A stretch of 64,000 nucleotides of DNA. Source: Endozoicomonas sp965199185 (GTDB lineage: Bacteria > Pseudomonadota > Gammaproteobacteria > Pseudomonadales > Endozoicomonadaceae). The stretch's first letter is position 1, and each line of letters begins with the position of its first letter. Both the position numbers and the translations under genes were made by a program. Below, in pieces: positions 51,880-60,754 of this stretch. Below the pieces are notes generated by a model, which was given only the letters and a program-made list of their open reading frames with translations, was not told where the DNA came from and did not search any database. The DNA is taken from NCBI GenBank assembly GCA_965199185.1, contig CBDAQW010000037.1:124001-188000 (forward strand), in the 5' to 3' direction.

Positions 51880-53028
51880 ATGAATTTCAGGAAGTCTTTG
51901 CTTGCAGTTTTCTTTTGGTTACTTGGTTTTAGTTTTGGTGTTAGTGCAGGAAAATGCCATCACTGCAATAAGCCAGCAGAAGATTATTTATGCAGAGAAT
52001 GCTTTTATAAAGACAGTGTTCCGGGTTCATCAGGACTGAGAGCACAAAAAAATGATACGGCAGATAGATCAGACGCAAAGACTGATCGATCAACCGTGAG
52101 TATTTTAGATGTCAGAAAGTTTCCTGAGATGTCTCAAGAATCAGTCATGGTATATGATACTTCCCGTCCGGAATTAATGCTTGAATTGCCACCGGAGTTT
52201 GAGGGAATTACTTCAAAATATCCAGAGTCAAGAGAGGGTGTTGTTGCAGCGTTTTTTGCAGGGCTTTCTCCAAAAGAGATTGCCGAGCAGTTTGTCTCAC
52301 AAATCAATCCTGTCCAGGAAATTAGCGAACAGTGTTTTCAAGAGGTAGAGGGATCGTTGTTTCCAGATACACCTTTTGTTGAGTTTCCTGTAGAAAATAA
52401 TGCTGCCTTAGAGGTATCTTATAAGTCAGACACCTATGATATGGATAATTTGAAGGAAACTGAATTATTTTTTTTTACGTTTTTCTCCAAAGTTATATTT
52501 AATGCCGGAATAAAGGCTCAACCAATAACGCTTACTGTCGTGCAAGCTATCTGGAAATATTTTGCCTTTGAACTGGATAAAGAACTCAAAGATAATGGTT
52601 GGAAAATGGAAGCTATTGCTACTAATATAAATAGTAATTTTAAGAGTGACCCCTATCTTTCTATCAGCCAGTACACAATACATTTGATCGATGAGTCTTT
52701 AACCAAAAAACGTGATATATATCAAACATCTCCCGTACGGATGGTTTTTTCCCATTTGCCTGAAGACGAAATGAATAGCTTGGGTTTGCCTGACACCCCC
52801 CATGGTGAAGCCTTTATGTTTGGGCTGATCATGCCGGCTGACCGTGAGCAAGGATCGGACTCTAAAATGATTTTTACATTGTATGGAAAAATTGAAGCTT
52901 CTGAAAATATTCTTACAGAGTGGCATTATTTGCCGAACCTGGTTCACCGTGCAATTAGTATTATTAATGATATAGAACCAAATCTTGGGCCTATTGTCGT
53001 TCACTTTTATGAATTTAAGAAAGAGTAG
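51880..53028 (+). CDS. Secreted zinc-ribbon protein, paralog 1
   Basis: The 382-residue protein has a signal peptide (LLAVFFWLLGFSFGVSA), after which the mature N-terminus begins at once with a C-x2-C-x8-C-x2-C ribbon, GKCHHCNKPAEDYLCREC. The remainder is acidic and mixed alpha/beta without known domain; LPPEFEGITSKYPESREGVV and the ending PNLGPIVVHFYEF resemble the paralog at 54404-55489. Together they flank the AlkB-like gene. An exported rubredoxin-like or metal-binding role is imaginable, since a zinc ribbon right after the cleavage site is unusual, but no function is known. Confidence 0.75.
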   Translation: MNFRKSLLAVFFWLLGFSFGVSAGKCHHCNKPAEDYLCRECFYKDSVPGSSGLRAQKNDTADRSDAKTDRSTVSILDVRKFPEMSQESVMVYDTSRPELMLELPPEFEGITSKYPESREGVVAAFFAGLSPKEIAEQFVSQINPVQEISEQCFQEVEGSLFPDTPFVEFPVENNAALEVSYKSDTYDMDNLKETELFFFTFFSKVIFNAGIKAQPITLTVVQAIWKYFAFELDKELKDNGWKMEAIATNINSNFKSDPYLSISQYTIHLIDESLTKKRDIYQTSPVRMVFSHLPEDEMNSLGLPDTPHGEAFMFGLIMPADREQGSDSKMIFTLYGKIEASENILTEWHYLPNLVHRAISIINDIEPNLGPIVVHFYEFKKE

Positions 53029-53229
53029 TTTTGACGATGGAATATTAAAAAAGCGCAGCGTTGAAAGTTTCTACATATTTTTGAATGTTTCGGAGAGTAG
53101 TGACAATTTATTCTGTTGTATCAGCTAGCGCTATAAATTATAACTATAAATAGCTGGGGTGATTTTTTGTCAGAGTTGTTGTAAAGACCTGACATTTTGC
53201 TCAAATATAAGAGATATAGAAAGCATACC

Positions 53230-54324
53230 ATGACCAGAGCAACTGTAGAAATGCCTATCCGCCAATGTCGTATTTCGATGTATTGCTTTGGTTTTCTTTT
53301 TTGTTACCTCTTTTTTTACTGGCCTCTGATATTTATTACTGACTTTGGCGACACCCCCTGGCTGATCCCATTAATAACGTTTGTTGCGATTCCTATTGTT
53401 GATGCTCTTGTAGGGACTTATCGCTGGAACTGGACGGAGCAGGAAACACAGTGGATAAAACAACAGGTTTGGATGCGTTGGTTGCCGCTGATCTCGGTAC
53501 CTGCTTTCCTGAGTTATCAATGGATTATTCTGGCCTACTTTCTTCAGGCTGATGATTTGCTGGCAAAAACCGGCTGGCTGCTGACGATGGGTATTGCGGG
53601 TGGAGTCATGGCCATTAATGTCGGGCACGAACTGATTCATCGAAAGACTCGCTGGGAAAGAGGCGCTGGTGGTTTATTGTTGGTCTCTGTCGCCTATGGC
53701 AGTTTCAAGGTTGAGCATATTTACGGCCATCATGTCTGGGTAGCAACACCCAAAGATATGACAACTGCACCTAAAGGGATGACGATTTATCAATTCTGGT
53801 GGCGTGCTTTAACAAAAACGCCTGTTAAAGCCTGGCAGTTGTCTCAACAATTAGCGACAAAGAAAGATCAACCTGTGCATGAGCTAGCGTTATTAAGCTC
53901 AATGTCTGTTTGTTTTGCGGTTTTGTTTTTTTTCGTAGCAGGTTTTTCCGGGTTATTGTTCTGGGTTATTCAATCCCTGCTTTCTATTTTGTTACTGGAG
54001 AGCGTTAATTATATTGAGCATTACGGTTTGATGCGGAAACAAAACGATGCCGGAAAGTTTGAGCCAGTACGCCCCATTCATTCTTGGAATTCTGCATATC
54101 TGATGTCAAACTTTTTGTTGTTCAATCTGCAAAGGCACTCTGACCACCATGCCAATGCAAGCCGAACCTACACCATGCTCAGGCACTTTGATCAAGCCCC
54201 TCAATTGCCTCAGAGTTATGCCGCTATGATTCTGTTATCCCTAATACCGGGCTTCTGGTTTAAAACGATGAATAAACGAGTTGAAGCCTCTTCAGTGTCT
54301 GTTACCGGAGTTGGTCACCAATAG
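53230..54324 (+). CDS. AlkB-like membrane alkane monooxygenase / fatty-acid hydroxylase
   Basis: The frame opens at 53197; ATG 53230 (MTRATVEMPIRQ) gives 364 residues, slightly short for AlkB (about 400). Multiple helices surround the di-iron histidine boxes: GHELIHRKT, VEHIYGHHVWVATPKD, and LQRHSDHHAN; NYIEHYGL is the AlkB-type HYG motif. These match the alkane 1-monooxygenase family, which oxidises terminal carbons using rubredoxin electrons. No rubredoxin gene is nearby. It could act on alkanes, fatty acids or related chains. The two flanking secreted zinc-ribbon paralogs are a peculiar setting. Confidence 0.85.
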   Translation: MTRATVEMPIRQCRISMYCFGFLFCYLFFYWPLIFITDFGDTPWLIPLITFVAIPIVDALVGTYRWNWTEQETQWIKQQVWMRWLPLISVPAFLSYQWIILAYFLQADDLLAKTGWLLTMGIAGGVMAINVGHELIHRKTRWERGAGGLLLVSVAYGSFKVEHIYGHHVWVATPKDMTTAPKGMTIYQFWWRALTKTPVKAWQLSQQLATKKDQPVHELALLSSMSVCFAVLFFFVAGFSGLLFWVIQSLLSILLLESVNYIEHYGLMRKQNDAGKFEPVRPIHSWNSAYLMSNFLLFNLQRHSDHHANASRTYTMLRHFDQAPQLPQSYAAMILLSLIPGFWFKTMNKRVEASSVSVTGVGHQ

Positions 54325-54403
54325 TACGACCATAAGTAAAAAATATTTGTCTGCTTACCCTGTAAAACTGGTCTAACCTGTAGGCAATTTTTGCTGTCTC
54401 AGG

Positions 54404-55489
54404 TTGATTTTATGTCGAATAAAAAAAAACATAACTTTCTATTGTTTTTTTTGGGTGCTTTTATTTTGCTGTTCGGCAATGGCTGGTCGATGTTCAAAGT
54501 GTGGTATTTTCTGTTCAGGTACACTGTGTTTCAACTGCGAGCCTACTTCATTAGGGGCTGCTTCATCCTTTGGAAACGGTTTTCCTGTATTTTCAGTTGG
54601 GAAAACCGCTTTGTGCCCTGAAGAATGTCATGGAGAGTTTAAAAAAGTACTTTGTGAATACCCTGACTTAGAACAGGATGTGGTTCTTCAACTTTTGTTA
54701 AGCGGTGAGTCTGCATCGGGTATCATCCAACAGGCACGAGCCATGGCTCAGTTTAACCTGCCTGATCAGAGTACAGTGTTAAGGAGTGTCGAAAAAAGAA
54801 CAGGGCATAATAATCTCTATCCTCCTTATTTTTCTCACAGTTCTCAGATGGTTGATAGAGCCAGCAACAAGACAGAGGGAGAGGAATATTCAGATAGCTC
54901 CGGCATGGAGATGATCAGCGCTGACTATTCTTTTGACTTTGATGAATTTTATCCAGAACCAGTATCCTCTTCGTCAAAGCTCCTTTCAGAATTCAGCCAT
55001 TTGTTGATCCAGGAGAAGGCTCGCAGACTTGAAATCAATGCAAGTGATGATATTAGCTCGAAGATAATAAAAGCCGGTCTACTGCAAAAAAACAAGTACA
55101 ACCAGTTCGTCTCGTTACTCTCTGTGCATCCTGGGTACATGCTGGAGGTGCGAAAGACAGACTTTGAGGAAATTTTGGAAAAGGAAAATCTTATCTATTT
55201 TTCTATTACCAAGTCATCTCACAAAGCAAATTATCCTGGCCAAGAGATACTTATGTCCGGGTTGATTGCCTTGAATCATGATCTGAAAATTGAAGGTGAA
55301 AGAAATATCATCCTCTCATTAATAGAGCCTCAAACAGAGGCAATTTCTCACGTTGTGAGCATGGATAAACTGCATGGCATCATGTCCTCTATAGTCCGCC
55401 AATTCAGTGCAGACATCAATCCAATCGATACTCATATCAACTTTTATCGCTACTCTGAAGGGTGGCCTGATGATAGTGTAAAAGAGTAA
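54404..55489 (+). CDS. Secreted zinc-ribbon protein, paralog 2, with A9 tract at its start
   Basis: The main frame (361 codons) can only start at TTG 54404. The better ATG at 54412 is out of frame by one base because of nine consecutive A (54421-54429); with eight A it would read MSNKKNITFYCFFWVLLFCC straight into the main frame. A hydrophobic signal segment is followed by the ribbon GRCSKCGIFCSGTLCFNC, with the same C-x2-C-x8-C-x2-C spacing as paralog 1. EFKKVLCEYPDLEQDVV and DINPIDTHINFYRY echo paralog 1. Function is unknown. The A9 tract could switch expression by slippage or be a sequencing error. Confidence 0.7.
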   Translation: MILCRIKKNITFYCFFWVLLFCCSAMAGRCSKCGIFCSGTLCFNCEPTSLGAASSFGNGFPVFSVGKTALCPEECHGEFKKVLCEYPDLEQDVVLQLLLSGESASGIIQQARAMAQFNLPDQSTVLRSVEKRTGHNNLYPPYFSHSSQMVDRASNKTEGEEYSDSSGMEMISADYSFDFDEFYPEPVSSSSKLLSEFSHLLIQEKARRLEINASDDISSKIIKAGLLQKNKYNQFVSLLSVHPGYMLEVRKTDFEEILEKENLIYFSITKSSHKANYPGQEILMSGLIALNHDLKIEGERNIILSLIEPQTEAISHVVSMDKLHGIMSSIVRQFSADINPIDTHINFYRYSEGWPDDSVKE

Positions 55490-55655
55490 GTCTGGATAAT
55501 TGGCGCATTATTATTTGTCAGCGTTTATGACTTCATAACAATGATTAAAAAATCTGGTCAAACTTCTGACTCTGCCGATACCATGAAAGAATAGCAGTCA
55601 GGGTTCGTACAATTAGGTCTAGCAGCCATATCAATAAATAAGAGGCGGTGAAGAA

Positions 55656-57578
55656 ATGGACATCTTCAAAGGCTATCAGGAAAGATACCAATCCACTCAA
55701 CAGGAAGAGATTAGCTTGCAGGAGTATCTGCAGCTGTGTAAGGACGATCCGACGACTTACGCTAATGCCGCAGAACGAATGCTGATGGCCATTGGTGAGC
55801 CAGAACTGGTCGACACGTCGAGAGACCCAAGGCTCAGTCGGGTATTTTCCAATAAATTGATTAAGCGCTATCCTGCTTTTTCTGAATTTTATGGCATGGA
55901 AGAAGCTATTGAGCAGATTGTTTCTTATTTCAAACATGCGGCTCAGGGTTTGGAAGAGAAGAAACAAATTCTCTATTTGCTGGGGCCTGTGGGTGGTGGT
56001 AAATCGTCCCTTGCAGAACGTCTGAAAGCATTGATGGAGAGAGTACCTTTATATGCCATCAAAGGTTCGCCAGTGTTTGAGTCTCCTCTGAGTTTATTTG
56101 ATGCTAGTGAAGATGGCGAGATTCTCGAAGAAGAATACGGTATTCCTCAGCGTCATCTTGGCGGGATTATGTCGCCCTGGGCCGTTAAACGACTGAATGA
56201 GTTTGGTGGTGATATTACCCAGTTTAAAGTGGTGAAGATTTATCCCAGCATTCTGAATCAGACGGCTATCGCTAAAACCGAGCCTGGTGATGAAAATAAT
56301 CAGGATATTTCCAGTTTGGTCGGTAAGGTGGATATTCGCCAGTTGGAAGAGTACTCCCAGGATGATCCGGATGCTTACAGTTTTTCCGGCGCACTCTGTC
56401 GTGCCAATCAGGGCATTATGGAATTTGTGGAGATGTTTAAAGCCCCCATTAAAGTGCTACACCCACTGCTGACTGCCACACAGGAAGGTAACTACAACAG
56501 CACAGAGGGTATGGGCGCTATTCCTTACAGCGGTATTATTCTGGCGCACTCCAACGAATCGGAATGGCAAACTTTTCGCAATAATAAAACCAATGAAGCG
56601 TTTATTGACCGAGTGAATATCGTCAAGGTGCCTTATTGCACCAGAGTGACGGAAGAAATTGAGATTTATAAAAAGTTGTTGTTAAACAGTTCGCTGAGAG
56701 AGTCTCCCTGTGCGCCGGATACTTTGGATATGCTGGCTAAATTCTCGGTGCTTTCCCGGATTAAAGAACCCGAAAATTCCAACGTCTTTTCCAAGATGCG
56801 GGTATACGACGGTGAGAACCTGAAAGATACCGACCCTAACGCCAAGCCTTATCAGGAATATAAAGATGCGGCGGGTGTCGATGAAGGCATGAATGGATTG
56901 TCCACTCGCTTTGCTTTCAAAATTCTCTCCAAAGTTTTCAACTTTGACCCTGCTGAAATTGCTGCTAACCCAGTGCATTTGTTGTATGTTCTGGAGCAAC
57001 AGATTGAGCAGCAGCAGTTCCCGAAAGAGGTACATGAACGTTATCTGCGCTACATAAAAGAGTTTCTGGCGCCAAAATATATCGAGACGTTGGGTAAGGA
57101 AATTCAGACCGCGTATCTGGAGTCTTATTCCGAGTACGGACAGAATATTTTTGACCGATATATTACCTATGCGGATTTTTGGATTCAGGATCAGGAGTAT
57201 CGTGATCCGGAAACTGGCGATATTCTCGACCGCAGCTCCATCAATGATGAACTGGAGAAGGTCGAGAAAGCGGCAAGCATTGCCAATCCGAAAGATTTCC
57301 GGAATGAAGTTGTAAACTTTGTGCTTCGTGCCAGAGCAGGCAATAACGGCAAGAACCCAAGTTGGCTCAATTATGAAAAGATGCGTTCAGTGATTGAGAA
57401 GAAAATGTTTTCTAACACTGAGGATTTGTTGCCGGTTATCTCCTTTAATGCCAAAGCCAGTAAGGATGACCAGCGCAAGCATAACGAGTTTGTCAAACGG
57501 ATGATGGAGCGTGGTTATACCGAAAAACAGGTGCGCCTGCTGGCAGAGTGGTATATCCGGGTTAGGAAGTCACAATAA
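55656..57578 (+). CDS. yeaG: PrkA-family serine protein kinase (YeaG)
   Basis: The 640-residue protein matches PrkA/YeaG (E. coli 644): an N-terminal AAA domain with Walker A LLGPVGGGKSSLAERLK near residue 105, and a C-terminal kinase-like domain. A start ATG follows GAGGCGGTGAAG. With YeaH and YcgB/SpoVR it forms a conserved stress and stationary-phase operon; in enterobacteria YeaG influences nitrogen-starvation and persistence responses. Substrates are largely unknown. A 34-base palindrome follows the stop, then yeaH. Confidence 0.95.
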   Translation: MDIFKGYQERYQSTQQEEISLQEYLQLCKDDPTTYANAAERMLMAIGEPELVDTSRDPRLSRVFSNKLIKRYPAFSEFYGMEEAIEQIVSYFKHAAQGLEEKKQILYLLGPVGGGKSSLAERLKALMERVPLYAIKGSPVFESPLSLFDASEDGEILEEEYGIPQRHLGGIMSPWAVKRLNEFGGDITQFKVVKIYPSILNQTAIAKTEPGDENNQDISSLVGKVDIRQLEEYSQDDPDAYSFSGALCRANQGIMEFVEMFKAPIKVLHPLLTATQEGNYNSTEGMGAIPYSGIILAHSNESEWQTFRNNKTNEAFIDRVNIVKVPYCTRVTEEIEIYKKLLLNSSLRESPCAPDTLDMLAKFSVLSRIKEPENSNVFSKMRVYDGENLKDTDPNAKPYQEYKDAAGVDEGMNGLSTRFAFKILSKVFNFDPAEIAANPVHLLYVLEQQIEQQQFPKEVHERYLRYIKEFLAPKYIETLGKEIQTAYLESYSEYGQNIFDRYITYADFWIQDQEYRDPETGDILDRSSINDELEKVEKAASIANPKDFRNEVVNFVLRARAGNNGKNPSWLNYEKMRSVIEKKMFSNTEDLLPVISFNAKASKDDQRKHNEFVKRMMERGYTEKQVRLLAEWYIRVRKSQ

Positions 57579-57599
57579 TACAGGTTGTTTTATTGTAGG

Positions 57600-57634
57600 T
57601 CGGTTTCTTTTTTTTATCTAAGAGAGAAACCGAT
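57600..57634 (+). terminator. Palindrome between yeaG and yeaH (partial terminator or processing site)
   Basis: TCGGTTTCTTTTTTTTATCT then AAGAGAGAAACCGA forms a stem TCGGTTTCT/AGAAACCGA with the T run in its loop. Lacking a T tail after the stem, it may attenuate or stabilise rather than stop transcription. Its start GTAGGTCGGTTTC resembles the family 1 MITE end. Confidence 0.4.
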
Positions 57635-57691
57635 AAATACTCCAATAGCAGGAAAGGATTTCCTGCTTTTTACAATCACAGGGAGCAGGTG

Positions 57692-58969
57692 ATGAGCATT
57701 ATTATCGACCGGCGCAAAAACGGTAAAAATAAGAGCACCGTCAATCGTCAGCGATTTCTTGATCGATATAAAAAACATATAAAGAAAGCGGTCTCAGAAG
57801 CTGTTAATCAGCGCTCCATTACTGATGTGACTTCTGGCAGCGAAGTGACTATTCCCACCAAGGATTTAACGGAGCCGACTTTTCGTCACGGCCAGGGTGG
57901 GCATTACAAGCAGGTGCATCCTGGTAATAAAGAGTTTATGCCCGGCGATCGCATAAAACGCCCACAAGGCGGTGGTGGTTCTGGCAGTGGACAAGGTAAG
58001 GCCGGTAATGGTGGTGAAGGGATGGATGAGTTCTCCTTCCAGATTAACCACGACGAATTTCTCGAGTACATGTTCGATAATCTCGAATTACCCAACATGG
58101 TCCGCAAAACATTGCAGGATATGACCGACTTCCAGCTACGCCAGGCAGGTTTTACTTCTGCTGGTTCACCAGACCGGTTGAATGTTGTTCGATCACTACG
58201 CTCTGCTCATGCCCGACGCATAGCGCTCTCAGGCAAAGAACGAAAAGAGATTCGGGCACTTAAAAAAGAGCTGCGGGAAATGGAAGTCAGTCCGGATGAA
58301 ACCGATATCGAAAAAGCGGAAGCGATCAGAGAGCGCATTAAGGAGTTAAACGTCAAACTCAAGCGTCTGCCATTTATTGATGATTTTGACTTGAAATACA
58401 ACAATATGGTGAAAACACCATCGCCGAGCAACAAGGCGGTGATGTTCTGTGTGATGGATGTGTCCGGTTCCATGACCCAGGACATTAAAGAGATGGCTAA
58501 GCGGTTCTTTATTCTGCTCTATCTCTTTTTGCAAAGAACTTATGATAATCCTGAAGTGGTGTTTATCCGCCACCATACAGCGGCCAAAGAAGTGAACGAA
58601 AATGACTTTTTCTATTCACGGGAAACCGGCGGCACCATTGTTTCCAGCGCACTTGAGATGACCCGTGATGTGATTGATGACCGTTTTAATCCCAGTGATT
58701 GGAATATTTACGTAGCTCAGGCTTCTGACGGCGATAACTGGGAAGGGGATTCCAGTGTCTGCACCAAAATTCTGTCAGAGCAGATTATGAGCAAGGTTCA
58801 GTACTTCTCTTATGTTGAGATAACGGATAGAGCGCATCAAAATCTCTGGCGTGAATATCAGGGTATTGCCAGCCAGTTCCCTGAAAACTTTGCGATGGAA
58901 CAGATCAAGTCTGCCAGCGATATTTATCCTGTATTCAGAAAGCTGTTTGCCAAAAAGGAAAATGCATGA
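57692..58969 (+). CDS. yeaH: DUF444 protein YeaH
   Basis: ATG 57692 (MSIIIDRRKNGKN) after GGGAGCAGGT is the likely start; a GTG three bases earlier opens the frame. The 425-residue protein has a basic N-terminus (NRQRFLDRYKKHIKKAV), a glycine-rich linker (QGGGGSGSGQGKAGNGGEG) near residue 95, and a C-terminal von Willebrand A-like domain with the MIDAS motif MDVSGSMTQ near residue 258. It is the standard partner of PrkA and SpoVR; its molecular role is unknown. It overlaps ycgB by 4 bases. Confidence 0.95.
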   Translation: MSIIIDRRKNGKNKSTVNRQRFLDRYKKHIKKAVSEAVNQRSITDVTSGSEVTIPTKDLTEPTFRHGQGGHYKQVHPGNKEFMPGDRIKRPQGGGGSGSGQGKAGNGGEGMDEFSFQINHDEFLEYMFDNLELPNMVRKTLQDMTDFQLRQAGFTSAGSPDRLNVVRSLRSAHARRIALSGKERKEIRALKKELREMEVSPDETDIEKAEAIRERIKELNVKLKRLPFIDDFDLKYNNMVKTPSPSNKAVMFCVMDVSGSMTQDIKEMAKRFFILLYLFLQRTYDNPEVVFIRHHTAAKEVNENDFFYSRETGGTIVSSALEMTRDVIDDRFNPSDWNIYVAQASDGDNWEGDSSVCTKILSEQIMSKVQYFSYVEITDRAHQNLWREYQGIASQFPENFAMEQIKSASDIYPVFRKLFAKKENA

Positions 58970-60513
58970 GCCAGTCTGTGGACAGTTCAAACAAGAAACG
59001 CCAGCCAATTTCTACCGGATCGGAATGGACCTTTGAGCTGATTCAGGAGTACGACGCCGAGCTGGCTCGCATTGCCGATAAATTCCGGCTGGAGACCTAT
59101 CCCAATCAGATTGAGATTATTAGCTCTGAACAGATGATGGATGCCTATGCTTCTACCGGCATGCCATTAATGTATAACCACTGGAGTTTTGGTAAACACT
59201 TTCTGCACACCCAGCAGAATTATCAGCGTGGGCGTATGGGGCTGGCTTATGAGATTGTAATTAACTCTAACCCTTGTATTGCTTATCTGATGGAAGAGAA
59301 CACCATTACCATGCAGGGGCTGGTGCTGGCGCATGCCAGTTATGGTCACAACTCATTTTTTAAAGGCAATTATCTGTTTCAGGCGTGGACTGATGCGGAT
59401 TCTATTGTTGATTATTTAATGTTTGCCAAACATTACATTACTCAGTGCGAAGAAAAGTACGGCGTTGAAGCAGTGGAAGAAGTGCTTGATGCCGCTCATG
59501 CTCTAATGAATCAGGGTGTCAATCGTTATCATCGACCTAAATCACTGTCTGCAGAACAGGAACAGGCTCGCGCTAATGAACGGGCTGAATACATTCAGCG
59601 CACCCTGAATGATTTATGGAGTACGATTCCCAAAGCGGATAAAGGCGATGGAGAAGAGCAAAAAAAGCGTTTTCCTAAAGAACCGGAAGAAAACCTGCTC
59701 TATTTCTTTGAAAAGAATGCGCCGCTGCTTGAAACCTGGCAGCGGGAGTTATTGCGAATCGTTCGTAAAATTGCCCAGTATTATTATCCTCAACGTCAGA
59801 CTCAGGTAATGAACGAAGGCTGGGCGTGCTTCTGGCATTATCATCTGCTGCATGAAATGTACGATGAAGGATTAGTGACCGACGGATTTATGCTGGAGTT
59901 TTTGCATTCTCATTCCAGTGTCATTATGCAGCCAGATTTTGACAGTCCTTATTACAGCGGCATTAATCCATATACGCTTGGCTTTAATATGTTTATGGAT
60001 ATTAAACGCATTTGCGAAGAACCCACCGAAGAAGACCGGCTATGGTTCCCTGATATTGCTGGCAGCGACTGGCTGGATACGGTACATTTTGCCATGAAGA
60101 ACTTCAAGGATGAGAGCTTTATCCTTCAATTTCTCTCGCCAAAAGTGATGCGGGACATGAAACTGTTTTCCATTGTTGATAATGAATCCCGTACTTACCT
60201 TGAAGTGGATAGCATCCACAATAAATCCGGTTATAAAGAACTCCGTGAAGCACTATCTGAACAATACAACCTTGGTCACAGAGAACCCAATATTCAGGTC
60301 TACAGTGTTAATACCCACGGTGATCGGAAGCTGACGCTACGACATTATCAACATCAGGGGCGTCCTCTGGATAAAAATGCGGATGAACTTATGAAGTACA
60401 TTCGCCATCTGTGGCAGTTTGATGTAGAAATTGAATCCTTTGAGAATGGCGAAGTTACACAAACTTACCAGTGCAGTGATAATCAGGAGAAAGCGGGCAA
60501 GGGCAAGTTGTAG
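58966..60513 (+). CDS. ycgB: SpoVR family protein YcgB
   Basis: The 515-residue protein matches E. coli YcgB (510) and Bacillus SpoVR over its length: WTFELIQEYDAELARIADKF near the start, MPLMYNHWSFGKHFL near 65, and VMNEGWACFWHYHLLHEMYD near 275, with conserved histidines and acidic residues that look like a metal site. SpoVR is needed for spore cortex formation in Bacillus; in non-sporulating bacteria it goes with PrkA and YeaH in stress adaptation, mechanism unknown. It ends the three-gene operon; a MITE-like repeat follows at once. Confidence 0.95.
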   Translation: MSQSVDSSNKKRQPISTGSEWTFELIQEYDAELARIADKFRLETYPNQIEIISSEQMMDAYASTGMPLMYNHWSFGKHFLHTQQNYQRGRMGLAYEIVINSNPCIAYLMEENTITMQGLVLAHASYGHNSFFKGNYLFQAWTDADSIVDYLMFAKHYITQCEEKYGVEAVEEVLDAAHALMNQGVNRYHRPKSLSAEQEQARANERAEYIQRTLNDLWSTIPKADKGDGEEQKKRFPKEPEENLLYFFEKNAPLLETWQRELLRIVRKIAQYYYPQRQTQVMNEGWACFWHYHLLHEMYDEGLVTDGFMLEFLHSHSSVIMQPDFDSPYYSGINPYTLGFNMFMDIKRICEEPTEEDRLWFPDIAGSDWLDTVHFAMKNFKDESFILQFLSPKVMRDMKLFSIVDNESRTYLEVDSIHNKSGYKELREALSEQYNLGHREPNIQVYSVNTHGDRKLTLRHYQHQGRPLDKNADELMKYIRHLWQFDVEIESFENGEVTQTYQCSDNQEKAGKGKL

Positions 60514-60523
60514 ATCAACAGAA

Positions 60524-60678
60524 GTACCCAGTCATATGAAATCATATTTTCTAACTTATTTTCAGGTGCTCTGCTACGTTACAACTCTGGTCACATAGCT
60601 TGCTATACTCCCGTCGTTGCGCCTTGCATAGTACCAGTCCAATAAACCAGAAATATTCGATTCGATATGACCGGGTAC
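60524..60678. repeat. MITE-like family 2, copy 2
   Basis: This 155-bp element has about 40-bp imperfect inverted ends: GTACCCAGTCATATGAAATC then ATATTTTCTAACTTATT on the left and, reversed, GTACCCGGTCATATCGAATC then GAATATTTCTGGTTTATT on the right. The core ACAACTCTGGTCACATAGCT then TGCTATACTCCCGTCGTTGC (60581-60620) is the inverted core of copy 1. It lies 11 bases after the ycgB stop. Confidence 0.8.
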
Positions 60679-60754
60679 TTATCGCAATTTAACTGGCTAT
60701 CCTATAACCTATTTTCAACCAAAATAATAACGCCATTTAACGAGGTTATGAGTT

